From positions 682,001-746,000 of the forward strand of contig NZ_QRAI01000001.1 of NCBI RefSeq assembly GCF_014336955.1: 64,000 bases of DNA, read 5' to 3'. The translations under genes were made by a program, and so were the position numbers. Positions 17,857 to 25,617 of the stretch are shown here, piece after piece. The DNA comes from Saccharophagus sp. K07. GTDB lineage: Bacteria; Pseudomonadota; Gammaproteobacteria; Pseudomonadales; Cellvibrionaceae. The stretch's first letter is position 1; every line of letters begins with the position of its first letter. Below the pieces are notes generated by a model. The model saw only the letters and a list, made by a program, of their open reading frames with translations, searched no databases and was not told the DNA's origin.

Positions 17857-19239
17857 TTAATGGATGATTTTTTCGCGCAGTTTTTCAGACGCTTTTTGTA
17901 ACGCATCCAAGATGCGTTCTTTGTCGTAGTTGCGGATTTTTTCCAAGTCTAGATGCATGGAAAATCCATCTGCATTTTCTTCAAACCAGCTCTGATCTTT
18001 GCCTAGGTCTTTACGAAAATCGATGACCTGGTGCACCCGGACGGGCTGGCTAAAACCTTTTACGGAAATCTCACCCTTATCCCGACACAGAACCACATCC
18101 TTTACCAGCGCCCAGGAGTCGTGGGAAATAAGAATCTCCCCGGGGTCAGCCGCGGATTCCAAGCGTGAAGCCAGGTTTACATGGGTGCCGAGCACTGTGT
18201 AATCCATGTAATGGCTGGTACCGAAAGATCCCACGGTGCAAAAACCTGTGTTGATACCCATGCGAATCAGCAAAGGTTTTTTGATGCCTTGGTTATACCA
18301 GCGCTGTTGCAGCTCTTTCATTTTCTTACGCATCTCGATCGCCATGGAGACGGCGCGCAAACAATCCGCTTTGACACCCTCACTCTGTGAATCGCCGAAA
18401 ATCACCATAATGGCATCGCCCATGAATTTATCGATGGTGCCTTTGTGCTTATTGGCAATGCGGGCCATTTCAGTGAGGTAGGAATTCAGCAGCTCAGTGA
18501 GCGTCTCTGCCTCTAGCTCTTCCGAGAGCGAGCTAAAGCCCTGAATATCAGAAAAAAAGATAGTGACGCGTTTGCGCTCAGTGGTAAGAGCTTTCTCCCT
18601 TCCGTCGTTAATTGCTTTCCAGACTGTCGGCGTCAAATAGCGGGACAGTTTATAAGTCCGCAGTTTGTACATGGTGTGCTCGTTGGAGAGCTTTTTGATG
18701 TGCATCTCCATCTTGCGGATCTTTTTGTGGGCGTAGAGTGCATAGGCGCAAAAGTAGGTGAAGATGCCGACAAGGCTGATGCTGCTGATTTCCAGTTTGT
18801 CGGAAAAAACCCACTTGGGCTCGCGAATAAAGATGCTGAGAATAATGCCGGAGATCAGGGCAGTATTATCAATCGCCCACTTGCGAATACCGCCATTGAT
18901 CAAGCTGTTGAACTGGACCATGGTGATAAAAAGGATGGTCGGCAACAGATTGAATTCAGACAGGCTCAAGACTATGCCGATAACCCCGGCATCGGCAGTC
19001 ATAAAGCGGTCGAACGCTTTGCTTTGATTGATGGCGCGACGCTTGATAAACCAATAACTGAAAAAGGTGTACAGAAATACACAGGCGGTTATGGCCGCCA
19101 CCAGCCAATCGATTTGCTGCCAGTTGATTTTGGCTAACGCGGTGCCCGCCGCAGCTAGGCAAATCAAAGCCCGAATATCATGCTGGCGCAAGGAAAAGTC
19201 TTGTGTATCCTCTGTTTTGGAGCCAGAGGCATCGTTCAT
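17857..19239 (-). CDS. cyaB: Class III adenylate cyclase with MASE2 domain (CyaB-like)
   Basis: This 460-residue membrane enzyme probably makes cAMP. The N-terminal part has several membrane helices (about residues 25-175) in the MASE2 pattern. A linker with KLSRYLTPTVWKAI precedes the catalytic domain: TIFFSDIQGFSSLSE with the first metal Asp, KFMGDAIMVIFG with the second, and LGTHVNLASRLES, which carries the transition-state Asn and Arg. This architecture is that of P. aeruginosa CyaB, the main cyclase feeding Vfr control of virulence and pili. It lies just beyond the type IV pilus block, though no operon link is seen. The symbol is by architecture. Confidence 0.88.
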   Translation of the reverse strand: MNDASGSKTEDTQDFSLRQHDIRALICLAAAGTALAKINWQQIDWLVAAITACVFLYTFFSYWFIKRRAINQSKAFDRFMTADAGVIGIVLSLSEFNLLPTILFITMVQFNSLINGGIRKWAIDNTALISGIILSIFIREPKWVFSDKLEISSISLVGIFTYFCAYALYAHKKIRKMEMHIKKLSNEHTMYKLRTYKLSRYLTPTVWKAINDGREKALTTERKRVTIFFSDIQGFSSLSEELEAETLTELLNSYLTEMARIANKHKGTIDKFMGDAIMVIFGDSQSEGVKADCLRAVSMAIEMRKKMKELQQRWYNQGIKKPLLIRMGINTGFCTVGSFGTSHYMDYTVLGTHVNLASRLESAADPGEILISHDSWALVKDVVLCRDKGEISVKGFSQPVRVHQVIDFRKDLGKDQSWFEENADGFSMHLDLEKIRNYDKERILDALQKASEKLREKIIH

Positions 19240-19254
19240 AGATATACCTTGTTC

Positions 19255-19467
19255 TTACATAAATATTGTTTTGTAGTAGCTCTTTGCTGGACCGGAATGC
19301 GCTTCCGGACGGCCAGATTTCCATAAATGCGCGGCCATATTGGAGTACTCAAGGTCTTTTTTCACTGTTTGCTGATGGTGCCGCCCACCCGCTTTACCTA
19401 GATGCGGCTCCCATTCTCTTATTCTTGTTGGTTGTGCATTAAACGATTTTTGTTCCATAAAGTCCAT
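19255..19467 (-). CDS. Small basic protein upstream of cyaB (unrecognised)
   Basis: A 70-residue frame starting at ATG 19467 (or ATG 19458) ends 15 bases before the cyaB start. The 15-base gap carries AAGG, so the pair looks like an operon. GGGGG precedes the first ATG. The peptide is hydrophilic and rich in Lys, His, Gln and Ser (for example REWEPHLGKAGGRHHQQ) with no membrane segment. I do not recognise it. It could be a chance frame, but the spacing and amino acid mix favour a real small gene. Confidence 0.4.
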   Translation of the reverse strand: MDFMEQKSFNAQPTRIREWEPHLGKAGGRHHQQTVKKDLEYSNMAAHLWKSGRPEAHSGPAKSYYKTIFM

Positions 19468-19533
19468 GACCCCCGCTGAAGCGAAGCTTATCCTTTGATT
19501 TTAGGCTCCGGCTTTATAGGAGGAGGCCTGGCA

Positions 19534-19569
19534 ATGAATGCTGTTGATGACCTGTCGATCGCATCCTAA
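19534..19569 (+). CDS. Possible 11-residue leader peptide
   Basis: ATG 19534 opens an 11-codon frame (MNAVDDLSIAS, stop TAA) preceded by a very strong Shine-Dalgarno (AGGAGGAGG, 19519-19527). It lies on the plus strand between the small ORF upstream of cyaB and the tRNA-Ser promoter. No family match is possible at this length, and a chance purine run is the alternative. Confidence 0.2.
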   Translation: MNAVDDLSIAS

Positions 19570-19653
19570 GTCTTTGATAATGCAATTATGTTTTAGAGTG
19601 GCATAATGCATCACCTGGTGGCTAGCGCATCAAAAAAAATCTTGGTTCGACGA

Positions 19654-19682
19654 TTGCCTTTGCCTCCTTACTTGTGTAAAGT
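19654..19682 (+). promoter_or_regulatory. tRNA-Ser promoter
   Basis: TTGCCT (19654-19659) and TAAAGT (19677-19682) are 17 bases apart, followed by a GC-rich discriminator (TTGCCGCC), 51 bases before the mature tRNA-Ser 5' end. The remaining sequence between the small ORFs and this promoter shows no other supported feature. Confidence 0.55.
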
Positions 19683-19733
19683 TTGCCGCCTTTGCAGGAC
19701 GGCCCCTACGCCATCAATCCTGCACAAATATTA

Positions 19734-19821
19734 GGTGAGGTGTCCGAGTGGTCGAAGGAGCACGCCTGGAAAGTGTGTAAGTCGAAAGGCTTCGAGGGTT
19801 CGAATCCCTCCCTCACCGCCA
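19734..19821 (+). tRNA. tRNA-Ser (anticodon GGA)
   Basis: This 88-base class II tRNA has acceptor GGTGAGG perfectly paired with CCTCACC, anticodon loop CTGGAAA with anticodon GGA, a long variable arm (GTGTAAGTCGAAAGGC region), T-loop GGTTCGAATCC, discriminator G and encoded CCA. A terminator-like hairpin follows within ten bases. The 3' part of this gene is echoed, inverted, in each unit of the downstream repeat array. Confidence 0.97.
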
Positions 19822-19824
19822 AAC

Positions 19825-19855
19825 AAAAAAGCCCCAGATTTGGGGCTTTTTTTTT
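19825..19855. terminator. Terminator of tRNA-Ser, first copy of the repeated hairpin
   Basis: GCCCCAGATTTGGGGC (19831-19846), flanked by six A and nine T, forms a strong intrinsic terminator that can work on both strands. The same hairpin recurs at 20029, 20226 and 20423, always at the same place in the repeat unit. Confidence 0.9.
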
Positions 19856-20565
19856 GAGCGCGGTGAGGGAGGGTGAGAACCCTCGCGGTTCGACCAATCG
19901 TCTGGAACGATTGGGACCGACCAATGGGAGCCCGAAGGGCAAAGCGCAGGAGCGCTTTGGTCCATCCCGACCCCGGACATGCCACATTCGGCGAAAGAAG
20001 CTGTTTGCCTTCCAGTACCGACAAAAAAGCCCCAGATTTGGGGCTTTTTTTTTGAGCGCGGTGAGGGAGGGTGAGAACCCTCGTGGTTCGACCAATCGTC
20101 TGGAACGATTGGGACCGACCAACGGGAGCCCGAAGGGCAAAGCGCAGGAGCGCTTTGGTCCATCCCTCCTCGGACCTGCCACATTCGGCGAAAGAAGCTG
20201 TTTGCCTTCCAGTACCGACAAAAAAGCCCCAGATTTGGGGCTTTTTTTTTGAGCGCGGTGAGGGAGGGTGAGAACCCTCGCGGTTCGACCAATCGTCTGG
20301 AACGATTGGGACCGACCAACGGGAGCCCGAAGGGCAAAGCGCAGGAGCGCTTTGGTCCATCCCTCCTCGGACCTGCCACATTCGGCGAAAGAAACTGTTT
20401 GCCTTCCAGCACCGACAAAAAAGCCCCAGATTTGGGGCTTTTTTTTGAGCGCGGTGAGGGAGGGTGAGAACCCTCGCGGTTCGACCAATCGTCAGGAACG
20501 ATTGGGACCGACCAACGGGAGCCCGAAGGGCAAAGCGCAGGAAGCGCTTTGGTCCATCCCTCCCC
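19831..20565. repeat. Tandem array of ~197-bp structured units after tRNA-Ser
   Basis: Three full units start at 19831, 20029 and 20226 (198, 197 and 197 bases), and a fourth, partial one starts at 20423 and keeps about 143 bases. Each unit has, in order: the hairpin GCCCCAGATTTGGGGC with its T-run; GCGGTGAGGGAGGG...AACCCTCG, which is the reverse complement of the tRNA-Ser 3' end with a 4-5 base change in the middle; hairpin CCAATCGT-loop-ACGATTGG; hairpin GCCC-GAA-GGGC; hairpin AAAGCGC-AGGA-GCGCTTT; and a unique tail. The unit length is not a multiple of three, so the long frames crossing it are not repeats of a protein. Copies differ mainly outside the stems. The layout recalls the rtT repeats downstream of E. 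coli tyrT, though here the tRNA-derived segment is inverted. Function unknown. Confidence 0.93.
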
Positions 20566-20685
20566 GAATGTGGCCACGTTTTTGCGAAAAGCTTGTTTTA
20601 GGCTTTCCCTCACCCTAACCCTCCCAGAGGGTGAGGGGATTTGGTCCACCCTCTGGGACAATTGGTGCGCCCAAGAGGGTGCCAA
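20566..20685. repeat. Diverged end of the repeat array with inverted repeat
   Basis: After the fourth unit the sequence diverges but keeps related pieces. CCCTCACCCT and AGGGTGAGGG form a perfect ten-base stem around AACCCTCCC, then TTTGGTCC appears as in the units, and GTGCCAAACAAAAA recalls the tRNA-Ser 3' junction. It may be a decayed repeat unit. Confidence 0.45.
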
Positions 20686-20712
20686 ACAAAAAGCCCCTTA
20701 TGGGGCTTTTTG
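20686..20712 (-). terminator. Terminator of the pilB-pilC-pilD-yacG operon
   Basis: AAAAAGCCCC-TTAT-GGGGCTTTTT is a symmetric intrinsic terminator 28 bases past the yacG stop on the minus strand. It can also stop plus-strand transcription leaving the repeat array. Confidence 0.85.
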
Positions 20713-20739
20713 TAGAGGCGCGAAGGTAATAAGGGGGCT

Positions 20740-20940
20740 TCAGTCCCTATGCCGCCCAATCTGCTCCAAATCCTCCTCGGATACCGTTTCCCCCGGAATC
20801 CTATGCCCCTCAGAAGCCCATTCCCCCAAATCAATCAGCTTGCAGCGGCGCGAACAAAAAGGCCGCTCCGGGAACGCAGGAGTCATTAATACTTCTTTTT
20901 TGCAGGTAGGGCATTTGACGGAAAGAGTTTTGATAGTCAT
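20740..20940 (-). CDS. yacG: DNA gyrase inhibitor / zinc protein YacG
   Basis: This 66-residue protein has the YacG four-Cys zinc site: CPTCKKE near residue 10 and [15 protein letters not shown] near residue 28. YacG binds GyrB and inhibits gyrase in E. coli. It starts four bases after the pilD stop on the same strand, the usual pilD-(coaE)-yacG neighbourhood, but coaE is missing from between them. It is the last gene of the pilBCD transcript. Confidence 0.93.
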   Translation of the reverse strand: MTIKTLSVKCPTCKKEVLMTPAFPERPFCSRRCKLIDLGEWASEGHRIPGETVSEEDLEQIGRHRD

Positions 20941-20944
20941 GGAT

Positions 20945-21841
20945 CTAGCCGGAAAAATTCATCATCTGGAGGTAGTGCTGCAACAGGGTATCGCCCCATA
21001 TAAAAGCAATAAAACCAGCGACCGCCAAGTAGGGGCCAAAGGGCAGAGGTTTGGCTTTGTCGCGGCCCATAAGTGCTATAGCTCCCAGGCCAAGCAGGGC
21101 ACCTACGGCGGAGGAAAGCAGAATAATCAGTGGCAGATATTGCCAACCCATCCAGGCTCCCAGTGCAGCAAGAAGCTTGAAGTCTCCGTACCCCATGCCT
21201 TCTTTACCAGTAATCAGTTTAAACGCCCAATACACCAGCCATAGTGACAAATAGCCAGCAATAGCCCCTATAACGGAGCTTTCCAGATCGGTATAGGTGT
21301 TAAAAAGATTGGCAATTATGCCCAGCCACATAAGTGGCAGAGTGATGGAGTCGGGTAGCAGGTAATGATCGGCATCGATCATGGTCAGGCAGATCAATGA
21401 CCACAAAAACACAAACCCAAACAAGGTTTCAGTGGTTGCCCCAAAATGCCAGAAAACCAGTGCTCCGAGTGCAGCTGTGGTGGCTTCTATGATGGGATAG
21501 CGAGGGGAAATCTTTGTTTTGCAATTAGCGCAAGCGCCCTTTAAAAACACATAGCTTAAAACAGGAATATTTTGCCAGGGCTTTATCGGTGTATTGCACT
21601 TAGGGCAACGGGAATTGGGATAGGCAAGATTAAATTTTTCTGCTTTTTGTTCGGATTTTTTTGCTGCTGGATGACCTTGTTCGCGCAGGTATTCATCGCA
21701 CTCCTGCTTCCAGTCGTTTTGCATCATCACCGGCAGGCGATAAATCACGACATTCAGAAAACTGCCGACGGCAAGCCCCAAAAAAACAACGCCAATCCAT
21801 ATTGTGATTGGCGCTGCTGCGTAGAATTCGGCAAAAGACAT
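20945..21841 (-). CDS. pilD: Prepilin peptidase / N-methyltransferase PilD
   Basis: PilD cleaves the short leader of type IV prepilins and type II pseudopilins and methylates the new N terminus, at the inner membrane. The 298-residue protein has the [12 protein letters not shown] segment at residues 27-38, the CxxC...CxxC zinc site ([15 protein letters not shown], then CANC), and both catalytic Asp motifs, DADHYLLPD and [17 protein letters not shown]. About seven membrane helices follow the cytoplasmic domain. It overlaps the end of pilC by one base. Confidence 0.96.
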   Translation of the reverse strand: MSFAEFYAAAPITIWIGVVFLGLAVGSFLNVVIYRLPVMMQNDWKQECDEYLREQGHPAAKKSEQKAEKFNLAYPNSRCPKCNTPIKPWQNIPVLSYVFLKGACANCKTKISPRYPIIEATTAALGALVFWHFGATTETLFGFVFLWSLICLTMIDADHYLLPDSITLPLMWLGIIANLFNTYTDLESSVIGAIAGYLSLWLVYWAFKLITGKEGMGYGDFKLLAALGAWMGWQYLPLIILLSSAVGALLGLGAIALMGRDKAKPLPFGPYLAVAGFIAFIWGDTLLQHYLQMMNFSG

Positions 21842-23052
21842 TAAACAACTTGACCCAATTGGAAGATTGGAAGGTACATGGCCACCATTAGGCCTCCCAC
21901 CAAAATGCCCAAGACTGCCATGATCATGGGTTCGAGAAGAGATGTCAGGCTATCCACCAAATTATCAACCGCTTCTTCGTAGTAGGTTGCAACCTTGTCC
22001 AGCATTTCGTCCAAGGAACCGGACTCTTCGCCGATAGTGGTCATCTGTAGCAACATAGAAGGAAACATTTTTGTTTGCCGTAGAGCGACATTTAGCTGCG
22101 TACCTGTTGCTACTTCATCTCTCACGCGCAAGACGGCAGATTCATAAATTGCATTGCCGGTGGCGCCTGCGACTGATTCCAATGCATCAATTAAAGGTAC
22201 GCCTGCAGCAAAGGTAGTTGAAAGAGTGCGGGAAAAACGAGCAACAATCGATTGGTAGACAATTTGTCCTATTACTGGAATGCGTAGAACCAGCCTGTCT
22301 AGTAGTACAGCAAATGATTTGTTTCTTTGTTTGAGTCTCTTGAAAATGAATCCCGCAGCAATGACAACCACTAACGCGCGGAGCCAATGTTCTTGTGCGA
22401 TGTTAGACAATCCAAGAACGAATAAAGTAAACGCAGGAAGATCTGCGCCAAAGCTGCTGAATGTTTCGGCGAACTGAGGGACAACCTTAACCAACAAAAT
22501 GCCGGTAACAACTATAGCGACCACAATAACTGCAATCGGATAAGTCATCGCCTTTTTAATTTTCGCCTTTAAACGTTCAGTCTTTTCTTTATAGGTAGCA
22601 ATTCGATCCAGCATGGTTTCCAAAGAGCCTGATTGCTCACCGGATTCAACCAAGTTGCAAAACAGATCGTCAAAATATTTGGGGTGCTTGCGCAAGGAAA
22701 GAGCAAAACCTGAGCCTGCTGCGACATCTTCGCGAATAGATCGAATCAATTCTGCCAAGGCTGGATTGTCAACACCATCTGCCACAATGTCGAAACTCTG
22801 CACCAGAGGCACACCAGCTTTCATCATGGTTGCCATCTGTCGGGTAAATATGGCGATATCCAGCGGTTTGATTTTCTTTTTGCCGCCAAACAAGGGTTTT
22901 GGTTTTTTGCGCACATTTTGCACGCGAATACCTTGCTTGAGCAGTTGCGCCTTAACGATCGCGGAACTGGTGCCGGTTATTTCTCCCTCTACCTTTTTGC
23001 CTTTTTTATCGACGCCTTTGTAGAGAAATACATCTGGAGCGTGTGTCGCCAT
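21841..23052 (-). CDS. pilC: Type IV pilus inner-membrane platform protein PilC
   Basis: PilC is the integral-membrane platform of the type IV pilus motor, on which PilB and PilT act. The 403-residue protein has the GspF/PilC layout: two repeated cytoplasmic helical domains (the first containing FTRQMATMMKAGVPLVQSFDI, the second FSRTLSTTFAAGVPLIDALE), each followed by membrane segments. The ending SLLEPMIMAVLGILVGGLMV is typical. It lies three bases after pilB. Confidence 0.96.
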   Translation of the reverse strand: MATHAPDVFLYKGVDKKGKKVEGEITGTSSAIVKAQLLKQGIRVQNVRKKPKPLFGGKKKIKPLDIAIFTRQMATMMKAGVPLVQSFDIVADGVDNPALAELIRSIREDVAAGSGFALSLRKHPKYFDDLFCNLVESGEQSGSLETMLDRIATYKEKTERLKAKIKKAMTYPIAVIVVAIVVTGILLVKVVPQFAETFSSFGADLPAFTLFVLGLSNIAQEHWLRALVVVIAAGFIFKRLKQRNKSFAVLLDRLVLRIPVIGQIVYQSIVARFSRTLSTTFAAGVPLIDALESVAGATGNAIYESAVLRVRDEVATGTQLNVALRQTKMFPSMLLQMTTIGEESGSLDEMLDKVATYYEEAVDNLVDSLTSLLEPMIMAVLGILVGGLMVAMYLPIFQLGQVV

Positions 23053-23055
23053 ACG

Positions 23056-24777
23056 TTAATCCTTGGTTACGCGGTTGGCTTCTTCTAGGCTTGTGAGGCC
23101 AATGGCCGCTTTGCGCAGTGCTGCTGTGCGCAAGTCAAAAAAGCCCTCGCGCTTGGCTGCTTCCGCAATTTGGATTGAATTTCCACCTTCCATTATAATC
23201 CGCGAAATTTCCGGCGTGATGCGAACTACCTCATAGACGCCGACCCGTCCCTTGTATCCATTTACGCATTTATCGCATCCCACAGGGTGGAATAGCGTCA
23301 GTTCCTCGCGCGGAATGCCGATATCAAAAAAGCCCTCCTCGCGCAGAATTTCTTCGGGAATATCGCGCGCTTCTTTTTTGCAGTGCGGGCATAAGCGCCG
23401 TGCCAGCCGCTGGGCAATGATCAGGCTCACAGTGGTAGCTACGTTAAAGGTGGGAACCCCCATGTTCAGCAAGCGGGTGAGGGTTTCCGGCGCGCTATTG
23501 GTGTGAAGTGTAGACAACACCAAGTGACCCGTCTGCGCGGCCTTGATAGCAATTTCTGCAGTTTCCAAGTCCCGAATCTCGCCCACCATCACAATATCCG
23601 GGTCTTGACGCAGGAAAGAGCGCAAGGCTTCTGCGAAAGTAAGGCCCACTTTGGTATTGACGTTAACCTGGTTGATCCCCTCAAGGTTGATTTCCACTGG
23701 GTCTTCCGCAGTGGAAATATTGCGCTCGGGAGTGTTGAGAATGTTGAGACCGGTATAAAGAGAAACGGTTTTTCCGGAACCTGTAGGGCCAGTAACCAGA
23801 ATCATACCTTGTGGTTGCGCCAAGGCATCCAGGTACATCTTCTTCTGGAAATCCTCGTATCCCAGTGCGTCGATACCCAATTTTGCACTGGACGGGTCGA
23901 GAATCCGCAATACGATCTTTTCCCCAAAGAGCGTCGGCAGTGAGTTCACGCGGAAGTCAATGGCGCGTGTTTTGGAGATTTTCATCTTGATGCGACCGTC
24001 TTGGGGGACGCGCCGCTCGGAGATGTCCATTTGGGACATAACTTTTAGACGGGCTGCCAAACGAATAGCCAAGTTGGCTGGTGGCCGGGCCATTTCCTGC
24101 AAAATGCCGTCAATGCGGAATCTGACGCGGTAACTCTTCTCGTAAGGCTCAAAATGGATATCCGATGCCCCCATTTTGATTGCGTCCAGTAAAACTTTAT
24201 TGACGAAGCGAACAATCGGAGCCTCGTCAACATCTGAAGAGTCATCGGCTTTGGCTTTGGAATCTTCTACTGCCTCAATGTCCAGTCCTTCCAGCCCTTC
24301 TTCATCCAATCCTCCGAGGGCATCTCCCAGGCTTTCTTCTGCAGCGTTTAGATATGCATCAATGCGAGGAAGAAGCTTGTCAGCCTCTACCAGAATGGCT
24401 TCTGTGGTCAGTCCGGTGTTGAACTTGATTTCATCCAAGGCGTGAAGATTGGTGGGATCCACTACTGCCACAAACAGGCGGTTACCACGTTTAAATAATG
24501 GTAACGCGTTGTGCTTTGAGACAAGTTTAGGATCAACCAGTTTGTTGGGGATATTAGCCTGGGGGATTGCGTTTAGATCAAAGACAGGAGTACCGAATTC
24601 GTCAGATGCCGCTTGGCAAATGGCCTTCGCGCTGACCTTACCGATCAGCTCAAACGGCAGCGGGTGGCCATTTTTCTGTGCATTGAGAATGGCCTGGCGA
24701 GCAAAATCTTCGTCGATAAGGCCGTCGCGCACCAAACGTCGGGCGAGGCCGCTGATAGTCACATTAGGGCTGCTCAT
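23056..24777 (-). CDS. pilB: Type IV pilus assembly ATPase PilB
   Basis: PilB is the hexameric cytoplasmic ATPase that powers pilus extension. The 573-residue protein has an N-terminal MshEN/GspE-type domain, a linker rich in Glu and Asp near residues 150-190, and the secretion ATPase core: Walker A GPTGSGKT near residue 329, Asp box, Walker B-like DPDIVMVGEIRD and the His box LSTLHTNSA. The zinc tetracysteine motif (CPHC...CDKC) follows. It leads the pilB-pilC-pilD-yacG operon, divergent from pilA, as in Pseudomonas. Confidence 0.97.
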   Translation of the reverse strand: MSSPNVTISGLARRLVRDGLIDEDFARQAILNAQKNGHPLPFELIGKVSAKAICQAASDEFGTPVFDLNAIPQANIPNKLVDPKLVSKHNALPLFKRGNRLFVAVVDPTNLHALDEIKFNTGLTTEAILVEADKLLPRIDAYLNAAEESLGDALGGLDEEGLEGLDIEAVEDSKAKADDSSDVDEAPIVRFVNKVLLDAIKMGASDIHFEPYEKSYRVRFRIDGILQEMARPPANLAIRLAARLKVMSQMDISERRVPQDGRIKMKISKTRAIDFRVNSLPTLFGEKIVLRILDPSSAKLGIDALGYEDFQKKMYLDALAQPQGMILVTGPTGSGKTVSLYTGLNILNTPERNISTAEDPVEINLEGINQVNVNTKVGLTFAEALRSFLRQDPDIVMVGEIRDLETAEIAIKAAQTGHLVLSTLHTNSAPETLTRLLNMGVPTFNVATTVSLIIAQRLARRLCPHCKKEARDIPEEILREEGFFDIGIPREELTLFHPVGCDKCVNGYKGRVGVYEVVRITPEISRIIMEGGNSIQIAEAAKREGFFDLRTAALRKAAIGLTSLEEANRVTKD

Positions 24778-25007
24778 GAAGCTTAATTCGGGGTTAGTAG
24801 ACTGTGTTATTGCTTATTATAGTCGGGTCAGGCATTTCAACAGTTTTATTGCGTTTAGTCCAGCGCCTAGCGGAACTGGCGAAACCCGCCTTGGGTGACG
24901 CTAAATGTCACAATTTGCCTTGTTGTGTTGATGCTGAAACCGAATGCGCGCCAGTTTATGAAGAGATTTCTCGGGAAAATGATTAAATATCAAAGGGTTG
25001 CGCTCTT

Positions 25008-25021
25008 GGCATACGCTTTGT
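25008..25021 (+). promoter_or_regulatory. Candidate sigma-54 promoter of pilA
   Basis: TTGGCATACGCTTTGTAT carries GG, ten bases, then GT, close to the sigma-54 -24/-12 rule (GG-N10-GC). The start would fall about 30 bases before the pilA ATG. In Pseudomonas pilA is transcribed by RpoN with PilR, so the position fits. The -12 element is imperfect. The rest of the pilB-pilA gap shows no other site I can support. Confidence 0.5.
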
Positions 25022-25062
25022 ATCCCCTCGGTCACCATCCAACAAGGTTGAGGATTACCTCC

Positions 25063-25560
25063 ATGAAAAAGCAACAAGGTTTTACATTAATTGAATTGAT
25101 GATTGTGGTTGCAATCATTGGTATTTTGGCAGCCGTTGCGTTGCCAGCTTATGAAAACTACACGCGTAAAGCGCGGTTGTCGGAAGTTGTGCTTGCAGCA
25201 AGCGCTTGCCGCACTACTGTAACTGAGCGATATCAAACCGCTACTGCTGCTCCGGGCGCAGGCAATTGGGGTTGTGAGTCTGCAAGTGGTACGACTCAGT
25301 TTGTGAGTGGGGTTTCAACCAATGCGCACGGTGCTATTCGTGTTCAGGTAGATAATATCCACTCGAGTATTGATGGCGCTTACATCTATCTTGAGCCTTT
25401 AAAAGCTGATGGTACTGCAATGGTAACTACCACAGATTTGGGTGATGCGGTTCACCAATGGCAATGCGGTGGCTCTAGCGCAGCTTTGTTGGCGCTGCTC
25501 CCAGGTTCATGCTCTCATAATTACGCAACAACACCACCTACTGGAACGTTTGCTCCATAA
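25063..25560 (+). CDS. pilA: Type IV major pilin PilA
   Basis: This 165-residue prepilin has a 6-residue leader (MKKQQG), cleaved before Phe by PilD, and a classic N-terminal helix [20 protein letters not shown] with Glu at mature position 5. The globular part has four Cys; the last two (WQCGGSS and GSCSHN) can form the C-terminal D-region disulfide. It ends Thr/Pro-rich ([10 protein letters not shown]), suitable for O-glycosylation by the enzyme encoded next door. I chose ATG 25063 because GAGG lies upstream and the leader is right. Confidence 0.95.
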   Translation: MKKQQGFTLIELMIVVAIIGILAAVALPAYENYTRKARLSEVVLAASACRTTVTERYQTATAAPGAGNWGCESASGTTQFVSGVSTNAHGAIRVQVDNIHSSIDGAYIYLEPLKADGTAMVTTTDLGDAVHQWQCGGSSAALLALLPGSCSHNYATTPPTGTFAP

Positions 25561-25577
25561 TTTTTGATTTTTTGAAT

Positions 25578-25606
25578 AAAAAGGGCGCTTAGCGCCCTTT
25601 TTTTTT
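25578..25606 (+). terminator. Terminator after pilA
   Basis: AAAAAGGGCGC and GCGCCCTTTTTTTTT pair around TTA/A to give a strong intrinsic terminator 17 bases after the pilA stop. It separates pilA from the glycosylase gene, which begins 12 bases later, so the latter depends on read-through or its own start. Confidence 0.9.
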
Positions 25607-25617
25607 GGTGATTCTTT

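Noticed and set aside
19831-20565. Possible CRISPR array
   Set aside because: Units are about 197 bases and continuous, with no short direct repeats alternating with unique spacers and no cas genes nearby.
19683-20685. Several long overlapping frames on both strands (up to 290 codons) across the repeat array
   Set aside because: The repeat unit is 197-198 bases, not a multiple of three, so the same DNA is read in changing frames. The frames cover the tRNA-Ser gene and terminators and have no ribosome binding sites.
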